A stretch of DNA of 64,000 bases from Salvator merianae (Eukaryota; Chordata; Lepidosauria; Squamata; Teiidae): the NCBI GenBank assembly GCA_003586115.2, contig QVOM02000053.1, forward strand, positions 1,099,658-1,163,657. The letters run 5' to 3'. Made by a program: the position numbers and the translations under genes. The stretch's first letter is position 1; each line of letters starts with the position of its first letter. This document shows positions 1-10,818 of this stretch, one piece after another. The notes under the pieces are model-generated. The model did no database searches. It was not told the DNA's origin and worked only from the letters and a program-made list of their open reading frames with translations.

Positions 1-1246
1 TCAGTTTACCTGCGAGCTGTTTGTTTCAGAACGATGCAGCAGCTGTGCTTTGGACAGGGGCCCACAGGCACAGAAAGAGGAAGAAGCAGGTTCTGTGAAG
101 GGGGGGGAGAATTGTGCCGCCTTTTATAAAAGGCTTTTCTGTGAGCTTTCTAAACCTGATAACTGGGAGCTGCTCGTGGAATTTAGTGTGGACAAGAAGC
201 CTGAGACGTAGGGTACTCCTGGCGAGAGCAAAACATCTAAATCCTACAGGCATTCCAACAGCCCCCTTTTTAGAGACAGCATATGCATCTGATTCAATTG
301 ATGAAATATATCCTGTCCACATTAGATGGTCAGGTCATCAGAACCAAAAGGTAAATAAATTTCTCCCTGACTTCTCTTTTGTCATAGTCAACGGTGCGGA
401 TGACAATAGAGCTTTGCACAATTTCCACACCCTTGTTGGGGTTTCTGACCTGCACTACCCAGAGCCTCCTAGTGCAAAGGCAACGTTCTCCAGCACGCCA
501 GGAAGGTCTCAGCTTCCAAGCAGTTAGTAAAGGGGTTTACTGAGCATAAAGGAGACCCAGCTTCCGGAATGACTCCTGCCTTTAGCTACGACAGGTGTTG
601 AACTTCAATGGGCAGCAGTCTCTGTTTTGGGGCTCTTCTGCTGGGGGCCCTTGGCATCTTGTGTGGCTGAAGCTCCACTGGTGCCCGTCTAAAGAAGTAT
701 CTTGGCATGCTAAGTGATCATTCAGACATTTCTCTGAGGCAGAGGCAAAACTTTCCGTTAATTGAGCATGCATTTTACTCAGAGCGATTCAATAGTGTTT
801 CCTCCCCTTCCCTTTTTAATGCCTCCTCCTGGCACACGATGGAATATTGATTAAACTTTAGGGCTGATTGGAACCACATGGCGCTCCACACGCAACCACT
901 TTCCCTTACCTATGCAGAGAAAGACTGTTATGAGCCAGATTCCTGGAACTGGCAGAAAGCACTCGGGTGCCGGAGTAGCTATGGGAAAAGAAAAATCACT
1001 CTTGTCTTCATACAAATGCTTAATAGTTTCCATTCTACTCCTAGTTCTACCATCAAACTAGCTCTTTCCCTTTCCCTTTGAGTGCACAAATGTGGACAAT
1101 ATCATTTCAGCAAAATTTGCTTGGAGACTTGTGTTTGCAGGATGAACATTAACATATCTCTAGAAACTGAGACCGGATGCAAGCTGGAGAAAATGCATTC
1201 ATTTGCATTTTCTGCATTCAAGTGGAACTATCAAAGTTCATTCAAA
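1..1246. other. Unrecognised noncoding sequence
   Basis: I see no gene or known repeat here. The longest open frame (114-527, plus strand, 137 codons) has no recognised domain, no splice context that I can read and no family resemblance, so it is not called. Base composition is mixed, with one short G run near 101-107. Confidence 0.4.
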
Positions 1247-1600
1247 AGGCCTTTCTGCACTCATCTCTCTGTGGCCTGAACCAGTGAGGCTCTTTTGTCC
1301 AGAACATGGCAAGGTGTGCTCTGGAACACCACTATCTGCACAGCAGTGCTGGTTCAGACCAGCGCCTGCACTGGTCCTGAAGCTCACACAAGCTTTGGAA
1401 GCGACCTCTAAAGGCTCTGAAGGGCTAGAAAGGAAAGTCCCTAGATCAAAGCCACCAGGGGAACCCATTTTGGTGGCATGCTTTGGCATGCCACTGAAAT
1501 GGGTCCCCTGATCATCCAGAACACAGGGACACTTTCTGCATGCCTCTGTGATCCAGACCGGCCTGAGCTGGCATTCCGGTAGACCTGTTTAATCAGCTCT
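1247..1600. mobile_element. GC-rich inverted-repeat element with internal hairpin (copy 1)
   Basis: The segment opens with AGGCCTTTCTGCAC, a terminus seen again (sometimes inverted) at 50610, 50891, 41484 and 50192. It contains a long internal hairpin at 1457-1509 built on GGGAACCCATTTTGG and its complement, closely matching the hairpin at 55946-55994. The text downstream (CCAGTGATCCAGGTC) resembles the end of the 57-kb copy. These features point to a non-autonomous DNA element. The right end is uncertain, and no target duplication was found. Confidence 0.45.
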
Positions 1601-2647
1601 ACCAGTGATCCAGGTCAATGACCTCTCTATTCTTCACTCTGTTCTGCCCTGGGGTGGGTGGGGCCTTTCTGTTCTGCACGAACGTGTATGCGGATGAGGC
1701 CCGGAAGAGGATTGCAGCGGCTCGTGTTCCAGAACAGAGGTAAGCACGGAAAGGCCCTTGGTAAGTTCCGAGTCTTAGAAGACTGGCGCTGGCTTTCTAG
1801 TACTAACTCCCTCTTCATTCTTCATTCTGCCTTTCTTCTTTACTGATCTACCAGCAGTTTCTGCCCAGCCAGAGATTTCAGTTCTTGTGATTTCAGCCAG
1901 ACTCTCGGCTTTCCTCTCTTCTGCTCTTTGATTTTCTGTTGCCTGCATTCTCTGAGTTTCTTTAACGACTCTTCTCTCGGTTGCTTCCAGCTCAGCTTAT
2001 ATACACATTTTCCCCTCCAGCTATGGTTAAAGCAACCAGTGGAACTGAACTAAAATTCCTTCCAATTTTTAAAATATACCCAGTCAGATCAAACCACCTC
2101 TGTCGGTTCAGAACAAACTGCCAACTGTTACATTTCTGCAGAATGGGGAGGCTGAACTATTGACCTTGCTCAGTTCATGCACACAGAAAAAAATGAAACA
2201 GGCAGAATAGCAGTACAGCTCATAATATGAATGAGAACCTGGGCCCTGGCCAGAAATTGCAAATGATCCAGCTGCGTCGTCCAGGGAGCACTGACAAAAT
2301 GCCCCCCCCCATGGCTTACAAAGGTAGGTGGGGCCGTGACACAGGATTTTCTGCAAGGATGTAGTGGTGAATACCTGTAGCGCTGCATTGTCAGAGTTCC
2401 CTGGGCTGAATTTTCTTTCTGTGCATGTTTCACTACCAGGCTAAGCAGCTGCCCCCTGTGGAAATGTTCTTTCTTGGTTGGAAAGGGGGTACATAGCTGC
2501 TAGAGCTCTCTGCTCCTTGTGTGTGATTGGCCAATAAATGTTCTCTGACTTTGTTTTTAAAATTAAAGCCAGACAACCAAGGAAAGGGGAGAGTTCCATG
2601 CTGCTAGCCAGCTTGAAATTAATAGCACGCAAGATTAGGCTGAATAT
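1601..2647. other. Unrecognised noncoding sequence
   Basis: There is no gene and no repeat that I can name. A run of nine C occurs at 2302-2310. The short open frames lack any recognisable motif. Confidence 0.35.
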
Positions 2648-2842
2648 TAGAAGAAGAAGAAGAAGAAGAAGAAGAAGAAGAAGAAAAAGAAGAAGAAGAA
2701 GAAGAAGAAGAAGAAGAAGAAGAAGAAGAAGAAGAAGAAGAAAAAGAAGAAGAAAGCAAAAGAGAAAGTGAAAGCGAAAGTGAAAGTGAAAGAGAAAGGA
2801 AGAAGAAATAATAAGAAGAGAAAGAAAAAAGATGGAGGAGGA
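2648..2842 (+). repeat. (GAA)n / GAAAGT purine tract
   Basis: About 195 bases are almost purely A and G on the plus strand. The tract starts as GAA/AAG triplets with a few AAAAAG interruptions, moves to GAAAGT/GAAAGC hexamer-like units near 2760-2800 and ends as GGAGGAGGA. A purine strand of this length with mirror symmetry can form triplex (H-) DNA. Open frames across it (poly-Arg/Lys on one strand, poly-Ser/Phe on the other) come from the repeat and are not genes. Confidence 0.95.
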
Positions 2843-3909
2843 GGAAATGATTGTATCCGACTCTCCCAGCAGTCAAATCCTCTGAAGATGAATATTGTAG
2901 CCAAATCCGAAAGCTTAGGTTCAAAGCCGAACTATGAAACATGGCATAACAACCCCAAAACTGTGACAAGTGAGATGAAAACTGGCCATGGAAGACTCCA
3001 TTGTTCCAGAAAAAGAATGGTTTTCAGCCTGGCTGGCAGGGTGTAATGCACAGCCTTCTAGGCAGGTCAATATGCTTGAAAGAATGCACGCATTAATTTT
3101 GACGTAGTCAGGATCAGGTGAGGATAATAGGATGATAGACTGACTTTCATTTTCTGTAAAAACAACCACCCAGCAACAAAACCAATGGCCTTGAATCTAT
3201 AATGTTTCTGTACTCGCATAGCATCAATTAAGTTTATTGATAAATATTTTCCTTTGCATTTGTTCAGTCAATATAACCTTCATCTTGGACTTTCTCCTCC
3301 CTTCTTCTCCTCCTTGACCCAAGAACATTGAGATTAGATTTCCCCTTCCTGCTTTGTATTTCTAGCACCTTCATGATATACTTGCAGTGCATTATGGATG
3401 CAAAATTGAAACCAGACACCTCGGAGCTATCAGAATGCCAAGATTTCTTGACATGGCAGAAAACAAACTGAGCTGAAGTTAGAAAGCAAGGACTGAGGAC
3501 ACCCGTCAACACCTTAGTTTTAATCCAGCTTTGGTCCACTTTCAGACCGAGAGAAAAGGTTCAGGAATGAACTGAACTACTTAAGGTTTGACTCAATTCA
3601 AATCGAACCAAAAATAAAAGTTCTGTGCCCACCTCTAAGGTGGACACAGTGTGCTAATGTAAATCCATGGTTCTTCAGAGGACAAAACAAGAAGTTTCTG
3701 GGACAGCATTAAACAAATGAAATCTCATTTTACCAAAAGTGTAAGAGCAAAACCATGTTATACAGAATCACATTAAAGAAGGAACAAACATAAAGAACTT
3801 CTTGCAGAAACAGCTAATGCGAAATCTTAGGCCGAAGTCATGCCTACCTCTTTGGAATGGGCTCCGAAGATTAGGTTGGTTAACATCAAGAATGGTTGAG
3901 GCTATTCAC
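2843..3909. other. Noncoding; diverged GAACC-type repeat near 3540-3640
   Basis: No gene was seen. The stretch 3540-3640 has repeated GAACTGAAC / CGAACC words and ends GTGCCCACCTCTA. This resembles the GAAC-rich repeats at 34.7-34.96, 45.4, 49.4 and 62.4 kb, although the copy is too diverged to delimit. Confidence 0.3.
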
Positions 3910-4345
3910 AGTGTGTGCACTGGAACACCTCTGTTCTGTTCCAGCAGCACAAAAACTCTGGACCTGTTTGCACTTTAGTTGCAGAGGGCCAAGCAATTGG
4001 GAGCAACTGCAGATGCTCCCAATTGCTACTAGATGTGGACAACAAAATTGTAGTCCACAGCTGTATTGGGAGCCTCTGGACTGCTCCTGGTACACAATTT
4101 TCACACCCACTTCTGGGTGCGAGTGCTGCAGTCATGCAGCACAGCTGTGCAGTTGGGCATCACGTCCTCAACTGCCATGGCAGTGGCCAGACATTTCTTC
4201 AGCTGCTGTCATGGCGGCCGGCCAGCATTCATACTGCGAGTGCTGGAAACCTGTTCCTGGAATGTTCCAGCTCTCACAGTGTGGATGGACACTGCACCGT
4301 AGGGACCATTCTAAGGTTGAAAGTGCAGAAAGCGTGCTACGTTGT
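3910..4345 (+). mobile_element. CACTTCTGGGTGCG-family repeat, copy A
   Basis: This is one of three related copies in the window (others at about 5375-5655 plus and 20800-21085 minus). Shared landmarks in order are CTGCTCCTGGTACACA, CACTTCTGGGTGCGA, a Cys/His-neutral GC-rich centre with inverted GCAGTCATGCAGCAC-like words, and GAGTGCTGGAA followed by GTTCCAG. A perfect hairpin at 3992-4027 (14-bp arms, 8-nt loop ACTGCAGA) lies near the left side. I infer a non-autonomous transposable element. The open frames across it (to 153 codons) are not conserved between copies. The ends are approximate. Confidence 0.55.
3992..4027. repeat. Perfect 14-bp-arm hairpin
   Basis: AGCAATTGGGAGCA is followed after an eight-base spacer by its exact reverse complement. 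It sits inside repeat copy A. Confidence 0.9.
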
Positions 4346-5374
4346 AGGATTTCATAATCAGACTTGGCAATAACTCTGGAGGTTGAACAAATAAAGCAAT
4401 ATGCCAAGATATGATAAGATTAAAATAATATAAAGAACACACTAAATGAGCAATTAATACCAGTTAATGAACAATTAAGACACCCCACCATGGCAATTAA
4501 AGTACCTCACAACTCAAAGTATGGCTGGTAATTTGACAACCAAGGATTTGTGGAATACATACATAAATAAATTATGTCAGTTGGCAACAATGTTAATAGT
4601 TCCCTGGTAAATAAAGCCAATTAATTGTTAAATTGGCTGTGATTAAATAATCTTATCTGGCGCTCTGCTGTTGTGCCTCAGAGTTTCTGCCCTTCCAGCC
4701 TGAGCTTATTTTTCTTTCTGGATTCTCACCTACTTCTTTTCCTATTTCCTTTCTCAACATTCTTCTCCTTCAAGCTGTTTTCCAAGAGTTCCCAGTTTTC
4801 TAAAGCCATGTTCTCCGTTAGAATACTCATACCTTGTTGCAGAGCCCCAAGGGTAGCAGAGATTTCTCAGGCAGTGATTTCTGTGCACTTCACTTGCTTT
4901 CCTCCTGGGCGTTTCCTCTTGACCTCTGCCAGGCCCAACAGCACTGCCCACTGTATCCAGCCTTCTCATTACCAACTGGTGAATTCAGGCTTTGCAAATT
5001 ATAGCTCAATATTTTGGGTCTGAAGGGGATTTCATACTTGTTTGGCTGCTGTGATTTTCCAGCTCTCCACATTCACCGGGCATGATCCATTCATTTACAC
5101 ATCATGTTCATGGTAGTTCTCTTGCTCTGAGATCAGCCCAGGGATACCACAAAACCAAAGGAGGTCTAACAGCACAGAGAGTTCATATAAGTATCTGACA
5201 TAATTCAATGAATAAAATTTAACAGTTAAAAACAATGTCTAAGGGCTTTGCTTGACTTATTGCCGCATATAATTCCGCCATTGGGAATTCCAACTCAGAA
5301 AAGCTGCCAGTAACTCATCCGTGCATACCCTTTGTCCCAGGCTCTGGGCCTGTTGGCACTTTAAGCTAGCCAGC
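4346..5374. other. Unrecognised noncoding sequence
   Basis: AT-rich sequence at 4380-4670 is followed by mixed sequence. No gene, RNA or named repeat was recognised. Confidence 0.35.
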
Positions 5375-5655
5375 ATCAGGGACGCTCGTTAGCACAGCAG
5401 CTCCGCCCTTTGCGGAGTCTCACCTGACCGGGAGCAGCATACAGCTTGACCGGGAGCTGCTGTCCTGCTCCTGGTAAAGTGCATTTGCACCCACTTCTGG
5501 GTGCGAATGCACGTTTGTGCCGTGTGCAGTGGCTGCGTGATCTTCTATTTGTGCCTGCATGCACCTGCAGGCTCTGTGGCACTGTCCGGCCACGGTCATG
5601 GCGAAGACAGGGTGCAGAATACCAGCATTCACCATAGAAAGAATGCCACACGTAG
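5375..5655 (+). mobile_element. CACTTCTGGGTGCG-family repeat, copy B
   Basis: It shares CTGCTCCTGGTAAAGTG, CACTTCTGGGTGCGAA, GCCACGGTCATGGC and the CAGCATTCA end with copy A. The left part carries a short internal duplication of TGACCGGGAGC (near 5426 and 5448). Limits are approximate. Confidence 0.5.
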
Positions 5656-6339
5656 TGACCAAATTAGCGACCAGGTAGTTACTGAATTGGAATGCAAAAG
5701 CAGGTGATAATTTTCCAAAGAGGATGAAGAAAGCCTGTTTTTATTTGTGACGGCAGATATGTAAATATGGACATAATGATTAGACTCTGGAACAGAAATG
5801 CAGCCTGGTATTGAGGGGAAGAGAGTGACTAGGTAACCGGGGTTTCTGCTAAGTGCTAATTATCCACATACCGCCTTGTTATGGTTCTTTATTTCAAATT
5901 GTCCCTAAGCAGCTTTCAGCCTGCTTCCCAAGCCCTAGTAAGGGGAAGCTGTCAATTACGGAGCAGGAACATGCTGGCAATCGCAGTGTTTATAACCAAA
6001 GATCCTTGGGGTTCATTGGGACAGCTGTCGTGCCAATCTTCTGGAGTCAGGGACAGGGTTCAGGCGCGGCTAGTGTCTACCACAGCTCTTGGTGCAGAAG
6101 GCAAAGCGACCTCAGGGCTGAGAACTGGCGGGGCTACTGGTGGGTGAGACACCGCATGGCATTTTTGTCCCTTTCCCATATCCAGCCTTCCCCATTGGCT
6201 TTCATGAAAGAGCTGCCTTTCCTGTGTGTTGCAGCTGAATCCCAAGTAGGCTGACAGCAGAACACTCAAGGCTATGAGCATCCAAGGTCCTTGTGATGTG
6301 AGTAGGACCTGGACTGTGGGAATTGGGTGGGAAAGGATG
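5656..6339. other. Unrecognised noncoding sequence
   Basis: No gene was recognised. Overlapping short frames at 5853-6254 show no domain. Confidence 0.35.
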
Positions 6340-6347
6340 TTTGATAT

Positions 6348-6440
6348 CAGCGGTGGCCACTAGCTTTAAGCCCGGGTGTTTGCACCATGGCGTGCTTTGC
6401 GTGGGACGCAAACACCCGGACTTAAAGCCAGCGGCCGCTG
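6348..6440. mobile_element. hAT-like MITE, short 93-bp copy
   Basis: The two ends are inverted repeats beginning CAGCGGTGGCC and CAGCGGCCGCTGG, followed by CTTTAAGYCCGGGTGTTTGC. Perfect 8-bp direct repeats TTTGATAT flank it at 6340-6347 and 6441-6448. Eight-base duplications and CAG...CTG termini are typical of hAT DNA transposons. The core is only about 25 bp, so this is a non-autonomous, internally deleted copy with no coding capacity. Confidence 0.88.
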
Positions 6441-6448
6441 TTTGATAT

Positions 6449-7852
6449 ATGCGTGGGACAGATAACAAACCTTGTGAAGCTGGCTGTGCCTAGATCTACT
6501 GCATGAAGCCCAGGGTCTCGACAGCTGTAGGCAAACTCACCTGAAACTGACCCCACTGGACTAAGGAGGCAGCCGCCCTGGGATGCCAGCTAGGCAGCCA
6601 AATTTCACTGTCCACTTTGAGTCTAATTCTTGTGGTTTGTTCTCTGGAAACGGCAGAGAAGGGAGGAACAGGGAGAGAAAGCTAAATCTTGTCTTCTCCC
6701 TCCCTCTTCCTTTTTCTTAGCTGAGGGAGAGGGAGGCAGGAGGGGAGGGAGAGAGAGAGGGGAGAGTTTCCTAGCCAAGCATCCTTGCCAAGCATCAGGC
6801 TTCCTGCAGCTTTTTCCTTCTCAGGGAGATTCTGCATCACCATAGGCGCGACCAGCAGGTTTACAGTCTCTTCCCCTCCCCACACTGGTCCAAGGGAGGC
6901 CCCACCCTGAGGCGCGTTCTCGTATGTCTCCCTTGAATTGGGGCACAAGGATAAATCTGGGCAAGGCCTGGCTCCAGAAACAGCGTTGCAATGCTGCCGC
7001 ACGCCCCTGGCCTGGATGAATTGTGTTGCGTTTTGATCCTCCGTTACGGTTAACTTTTGGTAATGTGTTGAAATTACTTTAACGGCTTGGCTCTGAAGGC
7101 GCCAGGTGGGTTATGGTTTCACTTGTAGGCCATTATTTCTTTATTGATTTCTGCAGATCTACAGCTCTTTAAAATGTCATTAGGTGGGTATAAAAAGGAA
7201 AATGCTGACGATAGCTTGGCTACCCATAAAGCTAACCAGGAGCTTTTAGAATTTTTTCTACTGCAAATAGAGGACTCATCAGCCCACCACCTCCAGCAGA
7301 TGCCTTGCTAATTCTGCCCCAACATGAGGCCATCCAGGGCAGGGGCTGGCACTGCCATGCTCAACATTTTCCTAACAGCAGTCCTGCAGGGCAGGTCACT
7401 TTTTCTAGGGGTGTGCAAAGTGCCGTTTCGAATGCTTACGGGACACTCAACATGGTTGTGCCTCTGGTGCGTGACTTAGATACCTGGCAGACCTGGTCCT
7501 AGAGAAAGATGAGCACGTACCTCAGCTTGTGTTGCTCCTGGCTGCCCTTTCTGACCCTTTGGGAGCCTGGAAGGGGTTAGGATTTGAGGCCTGCCAAGGA
7601 TCCCCAGAACCTGTTGGATCTCAAAGCCAATAGATAATGCTGATTGATTGTTTAAGGACTGGCAAGGTCAAAGTAACAGGTGGCATGAAGATGTCATCAG
7701 TGATGTCATCGTGTGTTCCAATGTGATGATGGCAAATCCTGCCCCCTCCGGGTTCCATCAACGAGCGGGAGGAGAAACCATGAACAGGATGAGGCCAGGT
7801 ATGGTAAGTTCCCTTGCCCTACCAAACACAGCCCTATGTAAGAAGGACATAT
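6449..7852. other. Unrecognised noncoding sequence
   Basis: No gene was recognised. A purine-rich patch (6656-6770, GAGGGAGAGGGAGG-like) stands out, and the rest is mixed sequence. Confidence 0.35.
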
Positions 7853-8100
7853 GATAAGAACATAAGAACGTAAAAGGAGTCCTGCTGGATCCGGCCACAG
7901 CCCATCTAGTCCAGCATCCTTTCTCACACAGTGGCCCACCAATTGCTTCTGGGCATCTCAAGAAGAAGACAAAAGCAAAATTCTCACTTGTTCTTGACTC
8001 CCTGCAAATGGCCTTCAGAGGCCTCCTGCCTGTCTCGCCACCCTGGAGGCGGTACCTAGGCATCCATTCAAGTTGTCATTGATACACCTGTCCTCCATGA
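7853..8100 (-). mobile_element. CR1 LINE 3' end, antisense
   Basis: Read on the plus strand it begins ATAAGAACATAAGAAC, the complement of the CR1 3'-terminal octamer repeat. It continues with the CR1-type text CTGCTGGATC, GCCCATCTAGTCCAGCATCC and CACAGTGGCCCACC, and finishes at CTGTCCTCCATGAGTTA. It is 3' untranslated sequence only, 5'-truncated, and cannot code for the LINE protein. Confidence 0.8.
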
Positions 8101-8385
8101 GTTAAGAGAAGCCCTGCTACATCAGGCCATACCCCATTTGATCTAGGATCCTTTCTTATGCTGTGGCCCACCAATTGTTTCTGGGCATTCTCAAGCAGAA
8201 GACGAAGACAAAACATTCTCCTGTTCTCGATTCCCTGCACATGACCTTCAGAAGCATCCTGCCTGTCTCTGCAATGTGGAGACAGTACCTAGGCATCCAT
8301 TCCAGCAGTCATGGATACACTTGACCTCCATGACTCTGTCCAATCTGTTCTTAAAGCTCCACACAGCATCCAAAATGACATTTTA
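8101..8385 (-). mobile_element. Second CR1 3' segment, antisense
   Basis: This repeats the same order of landmarks as the preceding copy (CCTGCTACATCAGGCC, CCACCAATTGTTTCTGGGC, CCTAGGCATCCATTC) at about 80% similarity by eye. It runs further towards the LINE body, ending near the complement of GGAGCTTTAAGAACAG. It lacks the octamer, so it is either a nested or duplicated CR1 tail. Confidence 0.7.
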
Positions 8386-8558
8386 CACAACCCTGGTGCT
8401 TTTATTCTCCCTCATCTTGACAGCAGTTCCACCATCTCAAGGCCAGACTGTTAAGACTTTGAGCAGTGGGACCAGGGTTCAGGTTCACACTCAATCTGGA
8501 ACTAGATACAGTTGTTTGTTGTACTTGCAGCCTGACATCCCAGGAGTGAAATTATTTT
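8373..8558 (+). other. 61-codon open frame with signal-peptide-like N terminus (doubtful)
   Basis: The ATG at 8373 opens a 61-residue frame. The first 23 residues (MTFYTTLVLLFSLILTAVPP then SQG) look like a secretory signal with a plausible cleavage after SQG. The remainder has a single cysteine and no family I recognise. The start codon lies in sequence that appears to derive from the antisense CR1 tail, and I see no promoter, intron or homologue, so a chance frame is more likely than a gene. Confidence 0.12.
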
Positions 8559-8918
8559 GATTCACTGACTCACACATGTTTTGAAAGTTACTGTCTCATT
8601 CATATGGATTCTTTCTTGGGCAGGCTTGATTTTTTAGTTATATATGAATTCATACACTAGGAAAGAATGTGGTCTAATTAGTTTTGTATGCTTGGGTACA
8701 TCTACATGATGTTTTGCAGGGAGGGGTAGAGGGACAAATGCTGTTGAGTGGGCTAAAGAATAGTTAAAGAGCACTTTTTAAAAAGCAGTGTCAGTGCCTG
8801 GAAGCCAAATCAACTGATGGGAGAGAATTCCCGGGTGGCAGGGCAAAAAAGAGCCACAGGCATTTATCCTGTGCAGCTCATGAGATGCCTGGACCCACCC
8901 AGCCCCAAGGAGGACTAT

Positions 8919-8985
8919 GGATGCGATCAGACACACTTAAAGAGGCGTCCTCAGGGCAAATTTGAGTCTGTAACTGACATTACAC
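8919..8985 (-). mobile_element. Fragment of the GGGTGTGATCAGACA TIR element
   Basis: GGATGCGATCAGACA followed by CTTAAAGAGGCGTCCTCAGG and AATTTGAGTCTGTAA matches one end of the element copies at 10.8, 16.1 and 28.85 kb (same arm as the left end of the 28850 copy). The body is missing or too diverged to follow. Confidence 0.6.
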
Positions 8986-9689
8986 TACTGGGTGCTTACC
9001 TAGTTGAAAGTGACCACACACATGTATGTGGCTGTCAAAGGTTAAATTAACCATCCACTCAGAGAAGACATGTCCAAGCAACCAAGTAACTACTGTTCCC
9101 TTTCAATTTGAGTTTTGTCTGAATGTGGGCTCTCTGCTGTTCAGAATCAGACATCCCTCAAGTTTCTCACTCCTCGCTGTGTTGGGCTCACGAAACAGAA
9201 ACGATATTCAAGAGGGTCAGAGAGATGCATTCCTGCCAAGGTCCACTCCATGGATCCCACATCCCACAGCCGTTTAAACTCTACTGAAATTTGCAAAACC
9301 AAGAAGCTCAGATTTTGAGCATCTGAAACTTCATAGGTTTGGCTCCACTCTGCTCACGCCTGGGGCTGCGCTCCGAGCAGCACATCAGCTCCGCCTCCAT
9401 CCGTGAGTTAGGGTTCGGGCCCCAACCCCAGGTTCCCACCCAGTGGCACATGGCCAGGGTGCCTTGCGTCCACTGTGGCTGGCGGCAGCAAAGAGCACAC
9501 TCGGGTTGCCTGCCCAGCTTTTTTTTTATCACAGAAGCGGTCATTTATTTTCCCCAAGTGTGTGTGATAAATCTCAATTTAATATCTCTTTCAGACGCTG
9601 CAGACAAATCCTCAACCTTTCAAATAGTTTCTTTTGTAATTCCCCATCAGTGGCAAGTCTTGGGAGTGACAAATTGCACTGTGGTGCTC

Positions 9690-9850
9690 AGTGGTTCTCC
9701 CTCCTTTTTAATTTTTATTTATTTTTAAACTGCCTTCACCTAAGTCTCAGAGTGGAGTGCAAGACAAGTACAACCCACATAAAACCGAAAACTGTGCCCC
9801 AAAGTGCGTATGTGGCAATTCAATCCACAATAAAATCCATGAATTTAAAA
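9690..9850. mobile_element. L2-like LINE/SINE fragment (tentative)
   Basis: TTTATTTATTTTTAAACTGCCTTCACC, then CTCAGAGTGGAGTGCAAGACAAG and ACAATAAAA, resembles the common reptile motif in which TTTATATACCGCC is followed by CTCAGGGCGGTTCACA. I recognise the pattern but cannot verify it by alignment. Confidence 0.35.
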
Positions 9851-10179
9851 GAAAAGAAAACCCTGCAACAGCGGGGGAAGGGAGGTGGTTTTAGCCTCCC
9901 TCGGTGGCATGATTTCAGCTTCCAGGGAGACACTGATGTTCCCTGCAGTTAGCTTTTAGCAAAGGTCATGATCTTGTCTGCAGAGAAAGGACTCCAATAT
10001 TTCTAGAGGAAGTTAAGCGGCACTGGATCAGCAGGACCACAACACAGCCGCTTCACAACACAGGAAGTTGCCTCAGAAGCACGAGAAGGAAAATATCCTG
10101 TATGATGATTGTTACTGTTGTTTCATCATTACACATCAGAGAGGTTTATCACTGCAGGGCTATTATTATTGAGAAATAA

Positions 10180-10218
10180 TAATGATTATACTATTGATAA
10201 TAATAATAATATATCATT
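10180..10218. repeat. AAT/ATA-rich low-complexity tract
   Basis: Repeated ATAATAATGATTATA and TAATAATAATAATA words form a short AT-rich simple repeat. Confidence 0.7.
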
Positions 10219-10275
10219 ACACAGTCTGCAGGGCTACATATTTGATGACAAAAGTATAAAATTGCAAAAAAAGTG

Positions 10276-10276
<1 letters not shown>

Positions 10277-10314
<38 letters not shown>
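10277..10314 (+). repeat. (CA)n microsatellite
   Basis: About 19 consecutive CA units, followed by a short CATCATCACCACCACC stretch. Confidence 0.95.
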
Positions 10315-10315
<1 letters not shown>

Positions 10316-10818
10316 GTCATCATCACCACCACCACACAGTGTGGTACTCAGACAGCTGGATCCTCCTCACAAATCTAGCATACTGCTTCTGCTGGTGATT
10401 TCCTACTTAGAGTTTTGCAGATCAGTTCTATCAAACTTAGACAATTCCTAACTGCAGTTATGTCCCATTTTTTGCCTTTCACCAAAAATTCGTAGTGTCC
10501 CCTGCCCTGCTTTTTTAAAATTAGAGTAAAATTTCACTCTTGTTTATGATACTGACCGTGAGTAGCAGTGACGGGCCACCACTGATGAGTAGCTTCTGCA
10601 CTGTTTTTTTAAAATATAGTTTGCAATTCATCTGTATTATTGGCTGAAGTTCATCAGATGTTGTCATCCACAAAGCAACTTTTTCAATGTCTGATATTGA
10701 GAAGCAATACTCACTTCTGCTTCAGAGAATGGACAGTATACTGGCCACAGGTTTAACTGACCTTGGCTCAAACTCCTGTCCAACCCTAAAAGCTCATTAC
10801 AACTGCCCCTTAGTCTAT

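Noticed and set aside
2538..2969. Poly-Arg/Lys and poly-Ser/Phe frames
   Set aside because: Pure products of the GAA microsatellite read in different frames.
3896..4373. Two overlapping frames of 152-153 codons
   Set aside because: They lie inside a repeat whose other copies do not keep the frames open.
7853..8385. Direct repeats suggestive of an array
   Set aside because: They are two CR1 3' tails with irregular spacing, not a CRISPR or satellite array.
9443..9952. 169-codon open frame
   Set aside because: No domain, no splice context, and its 3' half covers an L2-like fragment; length is within chance for 64 kb.
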